Positions 31,773-39,259 of a DNA stretch of 39,259 nt are shown here, one piece after another. The notes beneath the pieces are model-generated. The model was given only the letters and a program-made list of their open reading frames with translations, had not been told where the DNA came from and did no database searches. Both the position numbers and the translations under genes were made by a program. This DNA comes from a virus: the IMG/VR virus record IMGVR_UViG_3300024520_000199, positions 1-39,259 of that record; one strand, written 5' to 3'. Each line of letters starts with the position of its first letter. Position 1 is the first letter of the stretch.

Positions 31773-32567
31773 ATGAAAATACCAAATTGGCTTATCGTTG
31801 AAGAGTATTCGGAATATGAAAAAACGGGTAAGGAATACCTTAGATCGCACGATTTCAGCTTGTTTTGCTATTGTCCTGAACTATACAATGATAAGCAATT
31901 AGGCAGATTAACCGATCAGGATCGGCCGGATTTGGCGCTAGGTCGAGCTGGCCATACATTGATATTAGAGGGCGCAAAGAAGTTTCAAAAACTGTATCAC
32001 GTCGGCGGGGAGATCAACACCAAAACCGGTAAGCCTTTCTCTCATGGAACGAAAAAACAAAACGCATATATCGAAGAAAACGGAATCGAAAAGCCTTTGA
32101 TATTCCCCTCAGAAGCTAAAATCATGGGGAAATGCAGGGTTTCGGTGCTAACCCATGAAAAAATCAAAGAGTTTTTATCAACTGGAATCGCTGAAACTAC
32201 TGTCCGGACAGAATACAAGGGGGTAAAACTTCAGGTTCGGATCGATTGGTTTAACGGTGTTTATTTGTTGGATCTTAAAACCACAAAAGATCTTGATAAG
32301 TTCAAGTTTGATGCGCGAAAATATAACTATGAAATGCAAGCGTTTTACTACCACAAAACGGTATTGATCGCAACAGGGCTATACTACCCGATTTGTGTCT
32401 TTGCCGTGGAAAAAAAACACCCTTTCCGATCCGGCTATTGGCTGATTAGTGATGATCGATATGAATCCCTTGAAATCGAATTTGATCAACAGATTGATAA
32501 GCTAAAAGAGTGTAGAGCCCGCAACATATGGCCGACAGGATTTGAGGAAGCGAGGTATTTTGATTGA
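31773..32567 (+). CDS. RecE-like PD-(D/E)XK exonuclease
   Basis: 264 residues, ATG after TTAAGGAATCAACAA. PD-(D/E)XK signature: RIDWFNGVYLLDLKTT gives D158, D167 and K169, followed by YEMQAFYYHKTV (Q189). An upstream GRAGHTLILEG (H61) matches the conserved His of the DUF3799/RecE-VIII class. These 5'-3' exonucleases resect double-stranded ends for single-strand annealing recombination. No RecT/Erf-like annealing protein is recognisable by eye; the SSB-tail protein at 22057 or the DUF1351-like protein may be its partner. Length agrees with phage members. Confidence 0.85.
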   Translation: MKIPNWLIVEEYSEYEKTGKEYLRSHDFSLFCYCPELYNDKQLGRLTDQDRPDLALGRAGHTLILEGAKKFQKLYHVGGEINTKTGKPFSHGTKKQNAYIEENGIEKPLIFPSEAKIMGKCRVSVLTHEKIKEFLSTGIAETTVRTEYKGVKLQVRIDWFNGVYLLDLKTTKDLDKFKFDARKYNYEMQAFYYHKTVLIATGLYYPICVFAVEKKHPFRSGYWLISDDRYESLEIEFDQQIDKLKECRARNIWPTGFEEARYFD

Positions 32568-32628
32568 TGGATCTAAGATGATACAACACTGTAAATAGAT
32601 TCTTAAACGAAGAAAAAAAGGGTGAATT

Positions 32629-32931
32629 ATGAAAATTGAAGATAACGAAATCGCTTATCTCGTATGTTGTGAGCCAAGAGTTGTTTTATTTGGCTATGCA
32701 ACAGTGGTTGAAATCAAAAAGGCAAAACCAACGCTAAAAAATTGTCGGATGCTTGTATATTGGTCGGTCGAAACCAAAGGTGTTTTAGGAGCTGCCATTG
32801 ATGGCCCAGCGAGCGGATCAAAAATCAGCAAAGCAATCGATGAGTGGACGATTACAAAGAAAGTAGAGGGGTACGGTCCATGCAGTGAAAAAGCAGTTAA
32901 AGTCTTCGAATCTGGAATGTGGGATGAATGA
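32629..32931 (+). CDS. DUF6948-like small protein
   Basis: 100 residues, ATG after AAAGGGTGAATT. Pattern fits DUF6948 as I recall it: IAYLVCCEPRVVLFGYATVV, then LKNCRMLVYWSVE, a Gly/Ser-rich turn, and GYGPCSEKAVKVF near the end. In related phages this domain is often joined to, or followed by, Gly/Ser/Tyr/Asp repeat sequence. Here a separate repeat protein follows immediately (32928), which supports the identification. Function unknown. Confidence 0.7.
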   Translation: MKIEDNEIAYLVCCEPRVVLFGYATVVEIKKAKPTLKNCRMLVYWSVETKGVLGAAIDGPASGSKISKAIDEWTITKKVEGYGPCSEKAVKVFESGMWDE

Positions 32932-33353
32932 TCGATAAAATAAACACGCTCCGAAGATCAGGATACACGGACAGGGAAACATTTAAAGCATGTTTCCCGG
33001 GATCTATATCAAGCGAAGATCAAATTATTCTAATGCAACACCATAATCTATTGCGCTATGGAATGAATCGCGTTGATAGGGATTATCTAGCTGAGGGGTT
33101 ACGGCTTTCAAAGTCGGGTTACGGTTACGGTTACGGTGAAGGTTTCGGTTTCGGTTCAGGTTACGGTTACGGTTTCGGTTTCGGTTACGGTGAAGGTGAC
33201 GGTGACGGTTACGGTGAAGGTTACGGTGAAGGTGCCGGTTACGGTGCCGGTTACGGTGAAGGTGCCGGGGAAGATTACGGTTTTGGTTCAGGTTTCGGTT
33301 CCGGTGACGGTTTAGGGGACATAAAACTAAAAAAAGCATTCGGGGTAGAGTGA
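32928..33353 (+). CDS. Tyr/Phe-Gly repeat protein A
   Basis: 141 residues, ATG overlapping the previous stop. Residues 1-64 are a folded-looking helical domain (LRRSGYTDRETFKACFP ... QHHNLLRYGMNRVDRDYLAEGLRLSKSG). Residues 65-130 are GY/GF/GE/GS/GD/GA dipeptides, coded by GGTTnCGGT-type hexamers (33118-33312). It ends with a short DIKLKKAFGVE tail. The next gene repeats the same plan. Aromatic-Gly repeats of this type can form condensates or spacers, but no function is established here. Confidence 0.7.
   Translation: MIDKINTLRRSGYTDRETFKACFPGSISSEDQIILMQHHNLLRYGMNRVDRDYLAEGLRLSKSGYGYGYGEGFGFGSGYGYGFGFGYGEGDGDGYGEGYGEGAGYGAGYGEGAGEDYGFGSGFGSGDGLGDIKLKKAFGVE
33118..33312 (+). repeat. Imperfect GGTTnC hexamer array, copy A
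   Basis: Tandem 6-base units of GGTTAC/GGTTTC/GGTGAA/GGTGAC type, all in frame to give Gly-X dipeptides. Third-base patterns vary, so selection or slippage acts at protein or DNA level. Confidence 0.85.
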
Positions 33354-33782
33354 ATGATCGGTAAAATCAACATACTCCGAAGATCTGGATATACGGATCA
33401 AGAAATATTTAAAGTATGTTTTCCTGGGAAAGTATCCAATGAAGATCAACTTATTCTAATGCAACATCATAATCTGTTGCGTTATGGAATGGATCGCATT
33501 AACAGGGATTATCTAGCTAAGGGGTTACGGCTTTCAAAGTCGGGTTTCGGTTACGGTGAAGGTTTCGGTTTCGGTTCAGGTTACGGTTCGGGTTCCGGTT
33601 ACGGTTCAGGTTTCGGTTTCGGTTCAGGTTACGGTTCGGGTTCCGGTTACGGTTCAGGTTTCGGTTTCGGTTCCAATTACGGTTCGGGTTCCGGTTACGG
33701 TTCAGGTTTCGGTTTCGGTTCGGGTTCCGGTTACGGTTCAGGTTCAGGTGACGCAAAACTAAAACAAGCTTTTGGACACTGA
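33354..33782 (+). CDS. Tyr/Phe/Ser-Gly repeat protein B, paralogue of A
   Basis: 142 residues, ATG directly after the stop of A. Residues 1-64 differ from A at about 13 positions (roughly 80% identity by eye). The repeat is more regular: GFGFGSGYGSGSGYGS blocks recur three to four times. It ends AKLKQAFGH, matching the A tail. The higher-order repeat (about 48 bases) shows recent expansion. Tandem duplication with distinct repeat sets suggests both copies are kept. Confidence 0.7.
   Translation: MIGKINILRRSGYTDQEIFKVCFPGKVSNEDQLILMQHHNLLRYGMDRINRDYLAKGLRLSKSGFGYGEGFGFGSGYGSGSGYGSGFGFGSGYGSGSGYGSGFGFGSNYGSGSGYGSGFGFGSGSGYGSGSGDAKLKQAFGH
33544..33759 (+). repeat. Hexamer array with ~48-base higher-order unit, copy B
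   Basis: GGTTnC hexamers with GGTTCA/GGTTCG interspersed. A block of FGFGSGYGSGSGYGSG type recurs, so an expansion of about eight hexamers is visible above the basic repeat. Confidence 0.8.
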
Positions 33783-33839
33783 AAACAAAACGAAACGTTG
33801 TTTCATTAAATAAACAGTTTTTAAAATGGAGGTTGTTTC

Positions 33840-33953
33840 GTGATCTTTAATAGTATTTTAATAGGGTTTATTTTTGATGTTGACAGGATTTTGCTGCCAG
33901 CTACTTATTTAAATCAAAACAAAGGGGTGGCACATGAAAGCAGATCAAATTGA
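33840..33953 (+). CDS. Possible small ORF (37 aa)
   Basis: GTG at 33840 lies seven bases after GGAGG, a strong ribosome binding site in otherwise non-coding sequence. The product would begin MIFNSILIGFIFDVDRIL and overlap the next gene's start by 20 bases. It also covers the candidate promoter at 33880, so it may be a leader peptide or chance. Confidence 0.3.
   Translation: MIFNSILIGFIFDVDRILLPATYLNQNKGVAHESRSN
33880..33907 (+). promoter_or_regulatory. Candidate promoter without the TTAAG element
   Basis: TTGACA at 33880-33885, 16-base spacer, TACTTA at 33902-33907. No TTAAG in the spacer, so it is different from the repeated class. It would drive the 33934 gene and the methyltransferases. 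Confidence 0.55.
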
Positions 33954-34278
33954 AATAGGAGCTTATAGAGTTGAACTAATTTATCAGCCCTACGATTATA
34001 TTGCAGTTGTCTTTGAGGGGCCCCCTTGTATTAATTATACTATTGTAGATCTAATGTTTGGGAGCGTTGGGAATCGCGACGAGATCGAATTTGATCATAT
34101 CGTTTGGGGATCCAAGATCGGATTCCCTAAAGATGACATAATAGATAATGCAACATTATTTGCGGCCGAAGGAATCGGGGCTATTAGATGTTATTGGGAC
34201 ACGGATATTAAGGAAGAGGATCAAAACAAAATTATTGAGAAGATAAAACGGATCAATTCCAAAAGAAAATCAAGCTGA
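33934..34278 (+). CDS. Hypothetical protein
   Basis: 114 residues, ATG behind AAAGGGGTGGCAC. Mixed alpha/beta: YRVELIYQPYDYIAVVFEGPPC, VDLMFGSVGNRDEIEFDHIVWG, then a Lys/Glu helix at the end. No motif recognised. Upstream of the methyltransferase cluster. Confidence 0.6.
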   Translation: MKADQIEIGAYRVELIYQPYDYIAVVFEGPPCINYTIVDLMFGSVGNRDEIEFDHIVWGSKIGFPKDDIIDNATLFAAEGIGAIRCYWDTDIKEEDQNKIIEKIKRINSKRKSS

Positions 34279-34303
34279 TGCGAAACAAATATTGGGAGAT
34301 TGA

Positions 34304-36476
<2,173 letters not shown>

Positions 36477-36480
<4 letters not shown>

Positions 36481-37313
36481 GTGATTTAAGAATCGGCGAT
36501 TGCACCGAAATATTAAAAACGTTGAAAGCCGAATCAATCGATCTAACAGTGACCAGCCCACCATACGATAACCTGAGAACCTACGGAGGGAACAACGACC
36601 AATGGGGTGATCACGTTTGGAAAGCGGTTATCACAGAATTGTACCGAGTAACCAAGATCGGCGGGGTTGTAGTTTGGATTGTGAATGATGCAACCATAAA
36701 GGGAAGCGAAACGGGTACAAGTTTTAGGCAAGCGTTATGGGCTAAAGAATGTGGGTTTAATTTGCATGATACTATGATTTGGGAAAAATCAACAACCCCT
36801 TTTATGACTCCAAATCGATACAGAGATAAGTTTGAATTTATGTTTATTTTTTCAAAGGGGCCACCAAAGAAAGCAAACCTTATTAGAGATCGATTAAACA
36901 AACACAAAAAAGCGGGTAGTATTAATGAGCGGTTAAAGGATGGCTCTATAAAAAGAAGGGGGGGGTTTAAGATCCAGCATCTCGGCGCAAGGTTTAATAT
37001 TTGGAAGATTAACGAGATCAAGAATAATGACACAACGCACCCGGCAATTTTCCCCTATCAACTAGCCCACGATCATATTATTTCTTGGAGTAATAAAGGC
37101 GATAAAATCTTTGATCCATTCATGGGCAGCGGGACCACCGGGATCGCTGCAAAAAGAACCGGGCGAGATTTTGTCGGAATCGAACTATCGCCAGAATATT
37201 TCGAGATCGCAAAGGCTCGAATATCAGCCGATGATCCAAAACAAGACGATAAAGGGTTATACGAAAACGTAAGGACCAAGGATGAGACATACAAGCAAAG
37301 GAGATTGTTTTGA
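36477..37313 (+). CDS. DNA methyltransferase 3 (beta-type, SPPY)
   Basis: 278 residues, TTG start overlapping the previous TGA, GAGGAGG upstream. Motif IV TSPPYDNLRTYGG at about 25-37; motif [16 protein letters not shown] at about 213-227. Shares the 86-base block with enzyme 2 (36540-36625). Its final 39 bases (37263-37301) match enzyme 1 rather than enzyme 2. The central region (WEKSTTPFMTPNRYRDKF, GGFKIQHLGARFN) is distinct, implying a different target. The stop again overlaps a TTG. Confidence 0.85.
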
Positions 37314-37362
37314 AGGATCACGATCTATATTCTATTTCAGGAATGGATGAATTTAGGCGGAA

Positions 37363-37479
37363 TTGAACCGACAAGATATCCCGATGAAATATTTTTGTGA
37401 ATTAAAGAAACGGATAAAAGCCAGGGTTGATCGTTGGGTTAAGATTTATTTGGATCAATGGAAAAAAAAGCAATGCTAA
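37363..37479 (+). CDS. Possible small basic protein (38 aa)
   Basis: TTG 37363 follows TAGGCGG by five bases and ends at TAA 37479: starts MNRQDIPMKYFCELKKR, with a C-terminal VDRWVKIYLDQWKKK. An upstream 18-codon frame (TTG 37310 to TGA 37366) overlaps it in the same TTGA manner as the methyltransferase genes. It could be a remnant or a real small gene; evidence is limited to the ribosome binding site and overlaps. Confidence 0.35.
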   Translation: MNRQDIPMKYFCELKKRIKARVDRWVKIYLDQWKKKQC

Positions 37480-37727
37480 CATTCGATCATAACGTATGGG
37501 GATTCCCCGACGGGCCAAAGAGCGGATCACTATTGCCCGATGAATTGGCCGACGTAATATTTCAGGGCTACCCAGATCTGAAAACAGAACATTCGATCAC
37601 ACTCGGAAGCGCTGCTATAATATTTCTTGATCGGTGGGACAAAAAATTTCCGGGCGTACCAACGATCCAAAGTCTAATTGATACGATTCGAGATCGCGGG
37701 GAGCTTTTGATCGTCCAAAGGAGATAA
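37458..37727 (+). CDS. Small hypothetical protein
   Basis: 89 residues from ATG 37458; an ATG at 37473 (MLTFDHNVWG) is an equally plausible start, as neither has a strong ribosome binding site. Contains VWGFPDGPKSGSLLPDELADVIF, a Ser/Gly turn and a C-terminal helix DTIRDRGELLIVQRR. No family recognised. Last gene of the methyltransferase operon. Confidence 0.55.
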   Translation: MEKKAMLTFDHNVWGFPDGPKSGSLLPDELADVIFQGYPDLKTEHSITLGSAAIIFLDRWDKKFPGVPTIQSLIDTIRDRGELLIVQRR

Positions 37728-37753
37728 ATCTTAAATTTTTTATTCCAGCAATT

Positions 37754-37785
37754 ACGCGGGTTTCGGCGGGAATTCGCGTTTTTTT
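37754..37785 (+). terminator. Hairpin terminator after the methyltransferase operon
   Basis: ACGCG / CGCGT stem closing a GC-rich imperfect inner stem, followed by TTTTTTT. The next TTAAG-class promoter follows about 22 bases later. Confidence 0.6.
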
Positions 37786-37807
37786 GTGCTCATTCTCGAT
37801 TTGCCAC

Positions 37808-37836
37808 TTGACACGGGTTAAGAAATAGTTTAAGAT
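37808..37836 (+). promoter_or_regulatory. TTAAG-class promoter 5
   Basis: TTGACA 37808-37813, TTAAGAAATAG four bases later, 17-base spacer, TAAGAT at 37831-37836. The spacer is identical to promoter 1 after the first four bases. Confidence 0.8.
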
Positions 37837-37877
37837 TCATGCAGTTAAGTTAATCAAATCATTAAGGAGCAAAAAAA

Positions 37878-38363
37878 ATGTTTTTCAAATCACCTATAAA
37901 AAACCTTTCAGAACTTCGGGAACAATACAAAGCACTAGTAAAAAAGTTTCATCCTGATTGCGGCGGAAAAAATGAAGATATGATTTCTGTGAACAACGAA
38001 TATGAAAAACTCAGAGATCACATTTTGAAAACTGGTGAAGCTTACACCACTTGGTCAGATGAACGAAAAGACAAAGAAGTTGAAATCGATGAAACCTTAA
38101 GAGCGAAGATCGTTGAAATTATCAACTTGGTTGGCCTGAAGATAGAAATTTGCGGTTGTTGGATATGGGTTGGAGGAAACACCCGCGATAATAAAGAAGC
38201 GCTTAAAACAGCAAAATTTCGATGGAATAGCAAAAAAAAGTTGTGGTCTTGGGGCCAAAAAATGAGCAATAGCCGGGGATCCTATTCAATGGCTAATATT
38301 CGTGACGCTTACGGATCTGCAATCGTTACGAAAAAAGAAAAAGAAGTTAAGAAAATCAAGTAA
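37878..38363 (+). CDS. J-domain protein
   Basis: 161 residues, ATG behind AAGGAGCAAAAAAA. Residues ~10-50 form a J-domain: YKALVKKFHPDCGGKNEDM with HPD at 25-27, followed by a helix ending YEKLRDHI. The C-terminal part (CGCWIWVGGNTRD ... KFRWNSKKKLWSWG) is a small domain often paired with phage/ICE J-domains. J-domains recruit the host Hsp70 DnaK, usually to remodel replication proteins. First gene of the hairpin-separated module. Confidence 0.8.
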   Translation: MFFKSPIKNLSELREQYKALVKKFHPDCGGKNEDMISVNNEYEKLRDHILKTGEAYTTWSDERKDKEVEIDETLRAKIVEIINLVGLKIEICGCWIWVGGNTRDNKEALKTAKFRWNSKKKLWSWGQKMSNSRGSYSMANIRDAYGSAIVTKKEKEVKKIK

Positions 38364-38371
38364 ATCAAACC

Positions 38372-38385
38372 GGGGCGAAAGCCCC
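38372..38385 (+). other. Intercistronic GAAA hairpin 1
   Basis: GGGGC-GAAA-GCCCC, a perfect 5-bp stem with GNRA tetraloop, between the J-domain gene and the next start. No T-run. Followed by ATTTAACGGAG, the ribosome binding site of the 38406 gene. Two near-copies follow (findings). Confidence 0.8.
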
Positions 38386-38405
38386 CATTTAACGGAGTTT
38401 TTAAA

Positions 38406-38783
38406 ATGGAAATCAGCAAACTAGTAAAACGTCAAGCGTATATCATTAAATCAGAAATCAATGCAAAACTTGCAAGGAACAGCGAAACAAAAGATCTTCG
38501 AATCGGCGGAAGAATGACAATAAAAGAAACGATTCGTTCAAATCGTGATCCACGTCTAACAGTATCTTTTGATATTCATGAGATTTCTTTTGAATATTCT
38601 AAAAACGGAAATCTTGACATTTGCAATGATGCAAGAGTTGCAGGGCTAGAAATCGAAATTGAAGAAAACACAGGCAAGGCCAGTATTTCAGATTTCCATT
38701 CTACTGTTTTACGAATTCAATTAGCTGTAACCGTTCAAGAAATTTGTGAAGGTGTGATTTTTTTAGCTAGATCTGAGCTTTAA
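38406..38783 (+). CDS. Hypothetical protein
   Basis: 125 residues, ATG behind GGAGTTTTTAAA. Mixed alpha/beta, including MTIKETIRSNRDPRLTV and IEIEENTGKASISDF. No domain recognised. It lies between hairpins 1 and 2 and has its own ribosome binding site. Confidence 0.6.
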   Translation: MEISKLVKRQAYIIKSEINAKLARNSETKDLRIGGRMTIKETIRSNRDPRLTVSFDIHEISFEYSKNGNLDICNDARVAGLEIEIEENTGKASISDFHSTVLRIQLAVTVQEICEGVIFLARSEL

Positions 38784-38790
38784 TCAAACC

Positions 38791-38804
38791 GGGCCGAAAG
38801 GCCC
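38791..38804 (+). other. Intercistronic GAAA hairpin 2
   Basis: GGGCC-GAAA-GGCCC, perfect 5-bp stem with the same GAAA loop, followed by CATTTAAGGAG. It differs from hairpin 1 by compensatory base changes in the stem, which supports RNA structure. Confidence 0.8.
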
Positions 38805-38823
38805 CATTTAAGGAGCTTTTAAG

Positions 38824-39036
38824 ATGAAATATTACATGATTTTAGTTGATGTTTTTGCAAATTATGACAGTGAAGTTTTGAGCGGGATTGGTGTTAAAAT
38901 TATTACGTCTTCAACATGGTTGAACGCATGGGAAAGGGTCAAATATTTAGGGTATTCAATTGATGATGTTGCACTAAGGGAAGTCCCAAAAGGGACTAAA
39001 ATTCAAAAAAATAGAACTTTAAAATTCAAAATGTAA
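38824..39036 (+). CDS. Hypothetical protein
   Basis: 70 residues, ATG behind AAGGAGCTTTTAAG. Beta-alpha-beta layout, MILVDVFANYDSEVLSG then NAWERVKYLGYSIDDVAL, ending in a basic tail. No family recognised. Third gene of the module. Confidence 0.6.
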   Translation: MKYYMILVDVFANYDSEVLSGIGVKIITSSTWLNAWERVKYLGYSIDDVALREVPKGTKIQKNRTLKFKM

Positions 39037-39043
39037 ACGCAAC

Positions 39044-39057
39044 GGGGCGAAAGCCCC
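39044..39057 (+). other. Intercistronic GAAA hairpin 3
   Basis: GGGGC-GAAA-GCCCC again, followed by TATTAAAGAG. The stem sequence equals hairpin 1. What follows is a short, uncertain ORF and then a terminator. Confidence 0.8.
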
Positions 39058-39121
39058 TATTAAAGAGCTAGGTTGTGTGATGGGAAATGGATCCCGGCTA
39101 AATGGAAAAAAAGTTGAAAAC

Positions 39122-39145
39122 GGGCCCTTCGGGGCTTTTTTTTTA
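39122..39145 (+). terminator. UUCG-tetraloop terminator
   Basis: GGGCCC-TTCG-GGGCTT (two G-T wobbles) plus a long T-run. Closely related to the terminator at 31092. Confidence 0.85.
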
Positions 39146-39228
39146 ATTATTTTTTCACCAACAATTGAGGTTTTACAAGGGGTTGCGGCCGTTGCGTTAT
39201 TTATTTCTAGTTATTTTCTGTTTTCTTA

Positions 39229-39257
39229 TTGACACGGGTTAAGAAATAATCTATACT
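39229..39257 (+). promoter_or_regulatory. TTAAG-class promoter 6
   Basis: TTGACA 39229-39234, TTAAGAAATAA four bases later, 17-base spacer, TATACT at 39252-39257: the best sigma70 -10 box of the set. Its gene lies beyond the window. Confidence 0.85.
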
Positions 39258-39259
39258 CT

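Noticed and set aside
33025-33756. Antisense ORFs rich in Asn/Arg and a + frame rich in Val/Ser across the hexamer arrays
   Set aside because: Any frame through GGTTnC repeats is open and of low complexity; only the Gly-aromatic frame has conserved folded ends and coupled starts.
33118-33759. Repeat array considered as CRISPR
   Set aside because: Units are 6 bases with no unique spacers, and they are in-frame coding.
39080-39232. 50-codon ORF after hairpin 3
   Set aside because: It has weak AGAG upstream but runs through the UUCG terminator and into promoter 6; its hydrophobic end is mostly the T-rich terminator tail. It could be real only if the terminator is leaky.

Overview
This window is a piece of a tailed double-stranded DNA phage (or prophage) genome. 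It is moderately AT-rich, tightly packed, and almost entirely on the + strand. The host is probably a Gram-negative bacterium: sigma70-like promoters (TTGACA/TATACT type) recur, Shine-Dalgarno sites are strong, and the lysis region encodes a lipoprotein next to a membrane-anchored coiled-coil protein, a spanin-like pair. I cannot name the species. No integrase, CI-like repressor, terminase or portal gene is visible. The window opens inside the head protease gene, so packaging genes presumably lie upstream.

Layout: (1) 1-5659, head and neck: S49 protease C-terminus, a protein with an extreme Asp/Lys repeat, a lambda gpD-like decoration protein, a lambda gpE-like major capsid protein, head-tail connectors, tail terminator and major tail protein. 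(2) 5721-19996, tail: a gpG/gpGT-type chaperone pair made by -1 frameshifting, a 1681-residue tape measure, three large tail proteins, a gene-transfer-agent-like tail tip set (DUF2460-like, DUF2163/BR0599-like, NlpC/P60 peptidase) and a J-like tip protein. (3) 20009-21495, probable lysis/accessory genes; no endolysin is recognisable. (4) 21516-21830, a transcription switch: a strong terminator, the only convincing minus-strand gene, and a divergent + promoter. (5) 21831-28457, replication/recombination: a protein with an SSB-type acidic tail, an SF2 helicase, a VRR-NUC nuclease and a primase/SF3 helicase. (6) 28458-39259, accessory region: short cassettes of terminator, promoter and one to six small genes. 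It includes a helix-turn-helix protein, a DUF1351-like coiled-coil protein, a RecE-like exonuclease, two tandem Tyr/Phe-Gly repeat proteins, three related DNA methyltransferases and a J-domain protein.

The most unusual signal is in region 6. Six promoters share TTGACA followed, exactly four bases later, by TTAAG inside the -35/-10 spacer; a looser relative sits at the late/early switch. Most lie directly behind a terminator hairpin. This looks like a phage regulon built from repeated promoter-operator units. In its last module, genes are separated by near-identical GAAA-tetraloop hairpins joined to the next ribosome binding site. Other points to check are the mosaic triplicated methyltransferase genes, an in-frame TGA joining two lysis-region ORFs, and strong enrichment of GGATCC/GATC.

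No gene-free stretch exceeds 300 bases. The largest gaps (28458-28648, 33783-33933, 37728-37877, 39037-39259) hold the regulatory elements described below. I saw no tRNA, rRNA, CRISPR array or insertion sequence.
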